From Micromonospora sp. M71_S20 (GTDB taxonomy: Bacteria > Actinomycetota > Actinomycetes > Mycobacteriales > Micromonosporaceae), in assembly GCF_003664255.1 (NCBI RefSeq), contig NZ_RCCV01000004.1:814319-878318 (forward strand): a stretch of DNA of 64,000 nt, written 5' to 3'. Position numbers and translations under genes: made by a program. This document shows, one piece after another, positions 34,553-41,678 of this stretch. Each line of letters starts with the position of its first letter. The stretch's first letter is position 1. A model generated the notes under the pieces. That model was not told where the DNA came from. It worked only from the letters and a program-made list of their open reading frames with translations, and did no database searches.

Positions 34553-35631
34553 CCCCACCACCGGCCGCACCCGGCCCGGACCACACGTCCACCGCCGTAC
34601 CGCCGCCCCGACCGGCGGCCCTCGCATCCTGGCGCAGGCGATTCGCGCCGGACGCTGTCACAGCACCCGACGACACCGCGACCGGCGACCTGCGTTGGGG
34701 CCGCTACTGGATCATCGCCGCCGTCGTGGCCGCCGTGGTGCTCGGCTTCACCCTCAGCGGCCCCGTGGTGGTCCTGGCCTTCCCGCTCGCCGTGCTCGCC
34801 GGCACCATGGCGCTCGTCGTCGGCGTCGGCGGGGTGCCGGGTACCGTCTGGGCGCTCCCGCTCGTACCTCTGGCGCTGCTCCTCGTCAGCAGCCGCACCT
34901 TTGACGGGGACTGGGGGCAGCCATCGGGGATCGTCGCGGTCGTCGTGCTGGCGCTGGTCGAGACGTACGCGGTGCTCGTCAGCCGCCGCGGCAGGCGCGA
35001 CCTGGCCGAGCGGGCCGCCCGGGGCGAGGCGGTGACCGGACGGCTCGCCGCCCGCTCGTCACGGCGGGCACTCGACGTGCGACTGGTCGGCTACACCTGT
35101 CTGCTGCTCGGTGGCGACCCCGACCTGATCGTCCTGGCCCTGATCGCGAGCGTCCTCGCACTGCTGCGCCGCCGGAGGTGGACCTCCGCGGTCGCCATCG
35201 CCGCCTGTGGCGTGAGCGTGTTCGTCGGGGTGCGGGACGTCAGCCTGATGGGACTGACGCTGGCCGACACCGCTCGTCCGTTCGTGCTGGCGGCGCTGAC
35301 GGTGCACTGGACGCACGCGCTGTTCCATCCCGCCTGGCGGTACGGGAAACTGGCGGCCGCCGTGGACGCGGTACGAGCCGTCGACGCGTTGCGGCAGCGC
35401 GCCGCGCCACCCGCCGCGGCCTGGCCATCGGGTGACAGCGGAACGGGGTGGCACACCGCGACGCCTCACCACCCGGTGCCGCCGCACGCCGGACCGCCCG
35501 TCCCATCCGCGTGGCCGCGGGCCGACGGTCCCCCGGTGGCCTTCGATCCGCCGGTTCCGCCCGCCGGCCCCGGTCCGTTCCCGCCTCCTCAGGGGCCGTC
35601 CGCTCCCTGGGGCCAGGCGGGGGGCACCTGA
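34549..35631 (+). CDS. Multi-pass membrane protein with Pro-rich tail (HerA-like operon)
   Basis: A 360-residue protein with about six to eight membrane helices between residues ~45 and 265 (YWIIAAVVAAVVLGFTL, VVVLAFPLAVLAGTMALVV, GIVAVVVLALVETYAVLV and others). A basic loop separates the helices around 150-165, and the cytoplasmic C-terminal ~80 residues are Pro-rich. The start overlaps the preceding stop and has GGGAGG upstream. It is the last gene of the operon and is followed by a hairpin. It could anchor the HerA-like ATPase complex in the membrane; no named family is recognised. Confidence 0.75.
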   Translation: MTPPPAAPGPDHTSTAVPPPRPAALASWRRRFAPDAVTAPDDTATGDLRWGRYWIIAAVVAAVVLGFTLSGPVVVLAFPLAVLAGTMALVVGVGGVPGTVWALPLVPLALLLVSSRTFDGDWGQPSGIVAVVVLALVETYAVLVSRRGRRDLAERAARGEAVTGRLAARSSRRALDVRLVGYTCLLLGGDPDLIVLALIASVLALLRRRRWTSAVAIAACGVSVFVGVRDVSLMGLTLADTARPFVLAALTVHWTHALFHPAWRYGKLAAAVDAVRAVDALRQRAAPPAAAWPSGDSGTGWHTATPHHPVPPHAGPPVPSAWPRADGPPVAFDPPVPPAGPGPFPPPQGPSAPWGQAGGT

Positions 35632-35664
35632 CAGCCCGGTGACTCGGGCCCGGCAACCAGCGTT

Positions 35665-35693
35665 GGTCCAGGCTGAGCTGACCGGCCTGGACC
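35665..35693. terminator. 9-bp stem hairpin between convergent genes
   Basis: GGTCCAGGC (35665-35673) pairs with GCCTGGACC (35685-35693). It sits between the end of the HerA-like operon and the end of the DivIVA-like gene. Confidence 0.65.
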
Positions 35694-35708
35694 GCGGCTG
35701 CCGCCGGG

Positions 35709-37148
35709 TCAGCCGGCCGTCACCACCTGGTTCGCCGGCTGCGGCGCCGGCGCCTCGGCCGGGGCCCGCCCGCCGTCGCCGGGGGCGGGCGCCGCCGCGT
35801 CGTCGCCGCCGTCCGGGGCCGCGTCGGTGGCGCGTTCCACCGCCACCGGCGCCGGCCGCTCCGGCCTCGGCCGGGCCGCGACCTGCGGGTACTCCGCGGT
35901 CTCCGCGCCACCCGTGGCGGCCGCCATGACCGCCGCCGCGGCCAGGTCGGCCACCCGCTTCGCCTCCCGCTTCACCCGGGCGCGGACCTCCTTGGCGTGC
36001 TGCTCGGCGGAGTCCGCGGCCCGGCGGGCCTCGTCGAGGCGGCGCAGCTCGTCGGTCAGCTCCTGCCGGGTCTCGGCGAGACGCTGCTGCACCTCGGCGA
36101 ACTCGTGCTCGACCGCTGCGCTCTCCTGCCGCGCCTGGGCCAGCTGCTGCTGCGCGGCGTCCAGCTCGGCCTGCATCCGGGCCAGCGCCTCCCGCCGGTC
36201 CCGGATGCCCTGCTGCGTCGCGGCGAGCTGCTGCTGGTGGGTCGCGGCCTGCTCGTCGACGTGCTGGCGCACCTTGGCCGCGTACTGCTGGGCCTCCGCG
36301 ATCAGCGTCGCGATCTCCTGCTCGGCCGCCGTACGCTGGGCGCCGAGCTCCCGCTCGGCGGACGCGAGCTGCTCGGCGATCTCCTGCTCGGCGGCGGCCC
36401 GCCGCTCGTTGATCTCGCGTTCCACGCCGGCCTGCCACTGGCCAAGCTCCTGCTGGGTTTTCGCGCGCGCCGCCTGCACCTCCTGCTGGATCTGGGTGCG
36501 GGCCGAGGCCAGGAACGACTCGGACTCGACGCGGGCCTGCTCGATCTGCTGGGCGGTCTGCTCGTCGATCCGCTTCGCCTCCTGCAGCGCGTGGTCGTGG
36601 GCCGCCTCGCCCGCCGCGCGCAGCCGTTCCGCCGCCTCCCGGATCCTGGCGAGCTCGGCCTGGGCGTTGGCGCGGCGTTCCTCGTGTTCCCGGTCGTGCT
36701 CGTCGCGCCGCGCGGCCGCCTCCTCCGCCAGCTCCCGCAGCGTCGTGGTGGCCTGCTCGCGGGCCTCGGTGAGCACCCGCTCCGCCTCGGCCTCCAGTTC
36801 GGCGGCCCGCTGCCCGGCGGCGTCGGTGATGGCGCCGGCCTGCTTCTCGGCCAGGGCCAGGATCTGGTCGACCATCGGACCGAGGTCGCGGAAGGACGCC
36901 CGGTCCGGCTGCGCCGGCCGGTCCCGCAGCTCGGTCATCTCCGCCCGCAGCCGGTGCGCCTCGACGGTCAGCTCGCGGAGCTGGGCCGAGGCCCGGTCCC
37001 GCTCGGCGGCCAGCGCCGACCGTTCGCCGTCGACCTGCTCGACGTAGCGGTCCACCTGCCGCTTGTCGTAGCCGCGCAGCGCGAGGTCGAAGCTCGGCCG
37101 CGCGGCCGCGTCCTCGCGTGCCGCGAACGGGTCGTCGCCGTGGGACAT
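35709..37148 (-). CDS. DivIVA-like coiled-coil protein (Scy/FilP type)
   Basis: A 479-residue protein. A DivIVA-like N-terminus (FDLALRGYDKRQVDRYVEQV, residues ~18-37) is followed by a nearly continuous coiled coil (~40-400) rich in Glu, Arg, Gln and Ala, then an Ala/Pro-rich tail. Such actinobacterial proteins assemble into filaments at growing tips or septa and organise polar growth. The ATG at 37148 is chosen because GGAGGAGG lies close upstream; the longer frame upstream has no ribosome site. It appears monocistronic. It is unlikely to belong to the flanking pectin or HerA loci. Confidence 0.85.
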   Translation of the reverse strand: MSHGDDPFAAREDAAARPSFDLALRGYDKRQVDRYVEQVDGERSALAAERDRASAQLRELTVEAHRLRAEMTELRDRPAQPDRASFRDLGPMVDQILALAEKQAGAITDAAGQRAAELEAEAERVLTEAREQATTTLRELAEEAAARRDEHDREHEERRANAQAELARIREAAERLRAAGEAAHDHALQEAKRIDEQTAQQIEQARVESESFLASARTQIQQEVQAARAKTQQELGQWQAGVEREINERRAAAEQEIAEQLASAERELGAQRTAAEQEIATLIAEAQQYAAKVRQHVDEQAATHQQQLAATQQGIRDRREALARMQAELDAAQQQLAQARQESAAVEHEFAEVQQRLAETRQELTDELRRLDEARRAADSAEQHAKEVRARVKREAKRVADLAAAAVMAAATGGAETAEYPQVAARPRPERPAPVAVERATDAAPDGGDDAAAPAPGDGGRAPAEAPAPQPANQVVTAG

Positions 37149-37270
37149 GCATCCTCCTCCGTACGATCGCGAGCGCCGCGCCGGCGGTGAGAGCCGCCCC
37201 ACGGGCCGTGCTGTGGCGCCACGCTACCGTCGCGGTCGCACGCCCCCGCGAAAAGGGTGACCCCACGCGA

Positions 37271-37303
37271 CGGCCCCGCGGGACCGGGTGGTCCGCGGGG
37301 CCG
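37271..37303 (-). terminator. Terminator hairpin after the PL3 pectate lyase gene
   Basis: CGGCCCCGCGG-G-ACC and GGTCCGCGGGGCCG form a long stem with one bulged G and a GGGT loop, just downstream of the leftward PL3 stop. Confidence 0.65.
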
Positions 37304-37321
37304 CCGTCGCCCTGGTGGGGG

Positions 37322-38716
37322 CTATCGCCAGGTGATGTCCGACGCCGAGTAGAGGCAGTTGGTGCCGTCGGCGCCCTCACCGATCTCGCTCGGCTCGCTG
37401 CCCTTCGGCACGCCCTTGTACTTCACGCAGATCCGGGTCGTGCGGTTCGGGTCGTTGAGGATGGTGATCCGGCTGAACCGGGCGGTGTCGCCCCAGTTCG
37501 TGTTGATGCCGGCCAGCATCTTCGTCGAGGTCGCGGTGACGTTGTCCATCACCACGTGCCGCTGGTACGAGGTGGAGCAGTTGCCGCAGGCCCGGTAGAG
37601 CTTGCCGGAGCTCTCCACCCGGAAGTTGCGGATGTACACGGTGCCCGAGCCGTTGTGCTGGAACACCTTGTCGCTGGCGGAGCGCGCCCCGCCACCGTCC
37701 ACCGTGTACGTGGTGCCGCCCCGGAAGGTCGCGGCGTCCTCGCCGACGTCCTCCCACCAGACGTTGATCAGCGTGCAGTTGCCCTCGCAGTGCACGCCGT
37801 CGCCGGCCGGGGCGCCGATGATCACGTTGCGCAGGGTGGCCCCGGGGGCGAGCACGAACATCGGGTCCTGGCTCTCGCCCTGCCCGCCGTCGCCGATGCC
37901 GTAGTACCGCTTGAGCCCGCCGTCGAGGCTGACCGGGACGTCGATGGTGGCGTCGACCTTGACGTTGGCCGTCGGCGTGGGCCAGTTCGCGGGCGGGTTC
38001 GTCGGCGGCGGCGTGGTGGGCGGCGGCGTGGTCGGCGGGGGCGTGGTCGGCGGCGCGGTGGTCGACGGTGGCGTGGTCGGGGTGGACCCGCCGGAGGTGT
38101 CCACCGCCACGTCGTCGAAGCTGGCGCTGGCGTACGAGGTGACCAGCCCGATCCGGCCGGCGGAGGCCAGGCCGCTGGTGCCGGAGCCGACCTGCGTGCC
38201 GTTGACGAAGCCCCGGACGGTGCTGCCGGCGGTCTCGATGCGCAGCGTGTACCAGCTGCCGGCGGCGGCCCCCACGGAGGCCGAGCCGAGCGAGGTGATC
38301 TGGCTGCCGTTGACCGCCTGCAACTCGGCCCGGCCGGAGCCGAGCAGGGCCAGCCGGTACATCTTCGTGCTGCTGGCCGAACGGGCGGCCAGGCCCACCA
38401 GGCCGCTCGACGAGCCGAACGACAGCGGCTTGACCCGCGCCTGGACCTGGTAGTCGGTCCAGCTCGTCTGGCCGGCGAACTGCCGGGTCAGCTCGCTGCC
38501 CGCGTTGGACTGCTGGAACACGCCGGAGCCGTCGGTGACCACCGACCAGGTGCCGCCGGACTTCGACCATCCGCTGGCGTCGCCGTCGTTGAAGTCGTCC
38601 GAGAAGACGGCGGCGGCGGAGGCCGACGAGCCCATGCCGGCGGCCAGCACGGCGGCGGTCGCCCCGGCGGTGAAGGCCGCCGCCAGGGCCCGTCGGTGAG
38701 TGCGTCTGAGGTGCAC
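37322..38716 (-). CDS. Secreted pectate lyase, polysaccharide lyase family 3, with N-terminal accessory domain
   Basis: A 464-residue exported enzyme. A signal peptide (residues 1-~34, ending SSASA) is followed by a concanavalin-like accessory domain (~37-205), a Thr/Pro linker (~210-240) and a PL3 catalytic domain to the end. PL3 features: APAGDGVHCEGNCTLINVWW, EDVGEDAATFRGG, and a Lys/Arg-rich RICVKYKGVPKGSE. PL3 enzymes cleave polygalacturonate by beta-elimination with calcium. The accessory domain is closely related to those of the next two lyases. A good promoter and a LacI-like palindrome lie upstream. Confidence 0.92.
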   Translation of the reverse strand: MHLRRTHRRALAAAFTAGATAAVLAAGMGSSASAAAVFSDDFNDGDASGWSKSGGTWSVVTDGSGVFQQSNAGSELTRQFAGQTSWTDYQVQARVKPLSFGSSSGLVGLAARSASSTKMYRLALLGSGRAELQAVNGSQITSLGSASVGAAAGSWYTLRIETAGSTVRGFVNGTQVGSGTSGLASAGRIGLVTSYASASFDDVAVDTSGGSTPTTPPSTTAPPTTPPPTTPPPTTPPPTNPPANWPTPTANVKVDATIDVPVSLDGGLKRYYGIGDGGQGESQDPMFVLAPGATLRNVIIGAPAGDGVHCEGNCTLINVWWEDVGEDAATFRGGTTYTVDGGGARSASDKVFQHNGSGTVYIRNFRVESSGKLYRACGNCSTSYQRHVVMDNVTATSTKMLAGINTNWGDTARFSRITILNDPNRTTRICVKYKGVPKGSEPSEIGEGADGTNCLYSASDITWR

Positions 38717-38874
38717 GATGTTCTTCTCCTTGCAGGGGGTTCGGTGTGGCGGTCCGCGGTCCGTGGCCCGAGGGGAGGGCCGGGACGGTACGTGGTGCGA
38801 CCGGGACCGGTACCCGCCGGCCCGCGCGTCGGACGCCCGGATCCGGCGAGGCTCGACGGGGAGGTCAGCTGCCT

Positions 38875-38887
38875 GGAAAGCGCTTCC
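38875..38887. promoter_or_regulatory. Candidate LacI-family operator at the PL3 promoter
   Basis: GGAAAGCGCTTCC has a perfect AAGCGCTT core typical of LacI-family sites with a central CG. It lies about 16-28 bases downstream of the -10 box of the PL3 promoter, a position suited to blocking transcription. It differs from the GCTGCAAA-type palindrome of the catabolic operon. Confidence 0.5.
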
Positions 38888-38902
38888 CCGTGTGGGCCTC
38901 AG

Positions 38903-38930
38903 ATTATGTTTCCGCGAAGAGAACGGTCAA
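38903..38930 (-). promoter_or_regulatory. Promoter of the PL3 pectate lyase gene
   Basis: Read on the minus strand: -35 TTGACC, 16-base spacer, -10 CATAAT. It lies about 190 bases upstream of the start codon, giving a long leader. Confidence 0.65.
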
Positions 38931-38983
38931 TGCCCTGGCACGTGCAGGTCTGTTGCAGCCCGCTCGGCCCCGGCGGGCGCGCG

Positions 38984-39024
38984 CCCCGGGGGGTGGCGGT
39001 CGGCCAGACCGCCACCCCCCGGGG
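38984..39024 (-). terminator. 18-bp perfect stem terminator after the tandem PL1 gene
   Basis: CCCCGGGGGGTGGCGGTC (38984-39001), loop GGCCA, then the exact reverse complement (39007-39024), just after the leftward stop at 39030. Confidence 0.85.
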
Positions 39025-39029
39025 TCGCC

Positions 39030-41558
39030 TCAGGGGGTGATCCGGCCGGCGCCGGCCCCGGCGGTCACGGCCGCCTTGACGCCGCTGGGGTCGTCGAGCC
39101 GGTACGGGTAGGGGATGGGGGCGACGTCCCCGGCGCTCTCCGGCGCGCCGGAGTTGGTGAAGATGTTGTTGCGCTGGACCAGGTCGCCCGGGCCCGACTC
39201 GGCGTAGCCGACGGCGGTGGGGCGGGTCACGTTCTCGAAGTGGTTGCCCTCGACCAGCACCCCGGCGCCCATCGTGGACGCCACGCCGTAGTCCGCGCCG
39301 TAGTAGTAGTTGTTGAACACGTGCACCGGGTCACCGAACCGGACGCGGGGGTGGCGCTCCTTGCTCCCGTCGAACCAGTTGTGGTGGTAGGTGACCCGCA
39401 GGTGGCCGATGTCGGCCGTGTGCCCGTCGTCGTGGCCGAGCAGCATGCTCTTGGTGTGGTTGGTGACCCGGTTCCACGAGACGGTCACGAAGTCGGAGGC
39501 CCGCTTGACGTCGACCGCGCCGTCGTAGCCGCCGTCGAACGTGTTGTGGTCGATCCAGACGTTGCGCGAGCCCTGCACGTTGATCGCGTCGTCGTCCCAG
39601 CCCCGGAAGGTGAGGTTGCGGACGATGACGTTGCTCGCGCCGCTGATGTTCAGCCCGTTGTCCAGCGTCGCGGCGCCCACGCCGAGCACGGTCTTGTTGC
39701 TGCGCACGTCGTTCATCGCGTCGGGCATGGTCAGCGACCCGGTGACCCGGATGACCAGCGGCGAGGAGGACTCCAGGGCGTCGGCGAGCGCCTGGCCGTC
39801 GGAGACGGTGACGGTCTGGCCGCCGGCCCCGCCGGTGGTGCCGCCGTTCTGGGTGGCCCAGCCGACCAGGTCCCCGGCCGGCGGCAAGGTCGGCGTCGGG
39901 GTCGGCGCCGGGGTGCTCGGCGGCGGGGTGGTCGGGTTGCCGGGCAGGCCGACCCGGCCGACCCCGGCCTGCGCGGTGACCACGGCCTTCATGTCGCAGG
40001 CCGTGCCCACGGTGTACGCGTACGGCGGGTTGCTCACGCTGCCGCCGGTCTGCCCGGCGCCGGAGTTGACCAGGCAGTTGTTGCGCGCGACCAGCCGGCC
40101 GTCGCCGGAGGAGCCCTCCGCCAGGTGGTACGGGTCGTCGACGTTCTCGAAGTGGTTGCCCTCGACGATGACGCCGGCGTTCTCGGTCGACGCGACGCCG
40201 TAGTTGCCGGTGTTCAGGTAGTAGTTGTTGTAGACGTGCACCTGGTCGCCGAAGCGCACGCGCGGGTTGCGCTGGTTGGTGTTGTCGAAGAAGTTGTGGT
40301 GGTAGGTGACCTTCAGCCGGCCGGTGTCCTGGGCGGCGTTGCCGTCGTCGTGGCCGAGCAGCATGTTCTTGTCGGTGCCGTCGGCGTGGTTGTAGGAGAC
40401 CGTCACGTACGACGAGCCGCGCTTGATGTCGACGCCGCCGTCCGCCCCGGTGGTCCAGGTGTTGTGGTCGATCCAGACGTGGTGGGTGAACATCTGCACG
40501 TTGATCGCGTCGTCCGCCCAGCTCCGGAAGTTCAGGTTCCGGATGATCACGTTGTGCACGGCGTTGGCCGGCGGCGCGGTGACCGCGTTGTCGATCGGCA
40601 GGCCGATGTTGAGGCCGCCGCCGGTGAACCCGGAGTTGGCGCCGACGCCGACGATCGTCTTGTCCGAGGTGACCTCGTGCATGGGGCCGGGCAGCGCGAT
40701 CATCCCGTTGACCTGGATGACCTTCGGGCCGCTGGAGGCCGCCTCGGTGATGAACTGGCTGGCGGTCGTGACCGTGACGGTCGGTCCGCCGGCGCCGCCC
40801 GTGGTGCCGTTCTGGCCCCACGCGTCGACCGAGGCCCAGCCGTCGGCCACGTTGGGGCCGGGGTTGCCCGGGTCGCCGGTCGGCGTGGGCGTCGGTCCGG
40901 TCGGCGTCGGCGTGGGTCCGCCGCCGGTCGAGCTGACCTGCACGTTGTCGAAGTCGGCGCTGGCGTAGAAGGTCGCCACGCCGATCCGGCCGCTGGCGTA
41001 CGCGCTGTCGGTCGCCTCGGTGCGCAGGGTGCCGTCGACGTAGCCCTTGAGCGAGCCGCCGACGACGTCCAGCCGCAGCGTGTAGGTCGTGCCGGCGGCG
41101 ACCGGCACGGACGCGGTGTCCAGCGTGGTGGAGGAGCCGCCGCTCAGCCGCTTGAGCTCGACGGTGTTGTTGCTGCGCAGCGCCAGGTAGTAGTAGCTGG
41201 TGCTGCTCTGCACCCGGGCGAGCAACGCGACGAACCGGTTCGACCCGTTGAACGCGGTCGGCCGGACGGTCGCCTGGACCGAGTAGTCCGTCCAGCTCGA
41301 CGTGCCGGCCAGCGAACGGGCGTCGCTGCTGGTGCTGCTCTGGCGCAGCGCCCGCGCGCTGTCGCCGGTCACCGACCAGCTTCCGCCGGAGGCCGTCCAG
41401 CCGGACGAGTTGCCGTCGGAGAAGTCGTCGGAGAAGAGCGTGTCGGCGTAGGCCGTGGCGGCCATGCCGACGGCGAGGGTGGCCGCGAGGAGCGCGGCCC
41501 CGATCGCGGTGAGGAACCCTCGGCGATGCCTCCGCCGACGAGTGTCGGAGTTGTGCAC
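39030..41558 (-). CDS. Secreted tandem pectate lyase with two PL1 catalytic domains
   Basis: An 842-residue exported protein. A signal peptide (1-38) is followed by an accessory domain (~39-210), a Thr/Pro linker, a first PL1 domain (~245-545), another Thr/Pro linker and a second PL1 domain (~575-842). Both catalytic domains keep the WIDHNT motif, the YHHN/F segment and the RxPRVR arginine motif (RNPRVRFG in the first, RHPRVRFG in the second), so both should be active. PL1 enzymes cleave pectate with calcium. The GTG start has GGGAGG upstream. The two domains are clearly different in sequence, so the duplication is old or a fusion. The shared accessory domain probably binds the wall or substrate. 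Confidence 0.92.
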   Translation of the reverse strand: MHNSDTRRRRHRRGFLTAIGAALLAATLAVGMAATAYADTLFSDDFSDGNSSGWTASGGSWSVTGDSARALRQSSTSSDARSLAGTSSWTDYSVQATVRPTAFNGSNRFVALLARVQSSTSYYYLALRSNNTVELKRLSGGSSTTLDTASVPVAAGTTYTLRLDVVGGSLKGYVDGTLRTEATDSAYASGRIGVATFYASADFDNVQVSSTGGGPTPTPTGPTPTPTGDPGNPGPNVADGWASVDAWGQNGTTGGAGGPTVTVTTASQFITEAASSGPKVIQVNGMIALPGPMHEVTSDKTIVGVGANSGFTGGGLNIGLPIDNAVTAPPANAVHNVIIRNLNFRSWADDAINVQMFTHHVWIDHNTWTTGADGGVDIKRGSSYVTVSYNHADGTDKNMLLGHDDGNAAQDTGRLKVTYHHNFFDNTNQRNPRVRFGDQVHVYNNYYLNTGNYGVASTENAGVIVEGNHFENVDDPYHLAEGSSGDGRLVARNNCLVNSGAGQTGGSVSNPPYAYTVGTACDMKAVVTAQAGVGRVGLPGNPTTPPPSTPAPTPTPTLPPAGDLVGWATQNGGTTGGAGGQTVTVSDGQALADALESSSPLVIRVTGSLTMPDAMNDVRSNKTVLGVGAATLDNGLNISGASNVIVRNLTFRGWDDDAINVQGSRNVWIDHNTFDGGYDGAVDVKRASDFVTVSWNRVTNHTKSMLLGHDDGHTADIGHLRVTYHHNWFDGSKERHPRVRFGDPVHVFNNYYYGADYGVASTMGAGVLVEGNHFENVTRPTAVGYAESGPGDLVQRNNIFTNSGAPESAGDVAPIPYPYRLDDPSGVKAAVTAGAGAGRITP

Positions 41559-41583
41559 GGGACCTCCCTGGTGGTGATCAAAT

Positions 41584-41601
41584 GATCGATAAACATCGAT
41601 C
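41584..41601. promoter_or_regulatory. 7-4-7 palindrome upstream of the tandem PL1 gene
   Basis: GATCGAT-AAAC-ATCGATC lies 26 bases before the start codon in a short A+T-rich patch between two lyase genes. It is a candidate operator; its half-sites differ from the TTTGCAGC-type site at 51800. Confidence 0.45.
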
Positions 41602-41619
41602 TCTAGGGGTGTGGTGCGC

Positions 41620-41669
41620 CGCGGGCCGCCGGGCCGGTACCCGGCGCCGACCGGGTCCGGCGGCCCGCG
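41620..41669 (-). terminator. 13-bp stem hairpin after the 540-residue PL1 gene
   Basis: CGCGGGCCGCCGG (41620-41632) pairs with CCGGCGGCCCGCG (41657-41669). The 24-base loop can fold further. It lies just downstream of the stop at 41679. Confidence 0.7.
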
Positions 41670-41678
41670 CGGGCGTGG

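Larger units (their letters stand above)
38717..39029. other. Intergenic region between two lyase genes (promoter and terminator)
   Basis: 313 bases without a gene. It holds the PL3 promoter (38903-38930), a palindrome near its start point (38875-38887) and the terminator of the upstream lyase (38984-39024), listed separately. Nothing else was seen. Confidence 0.7.
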
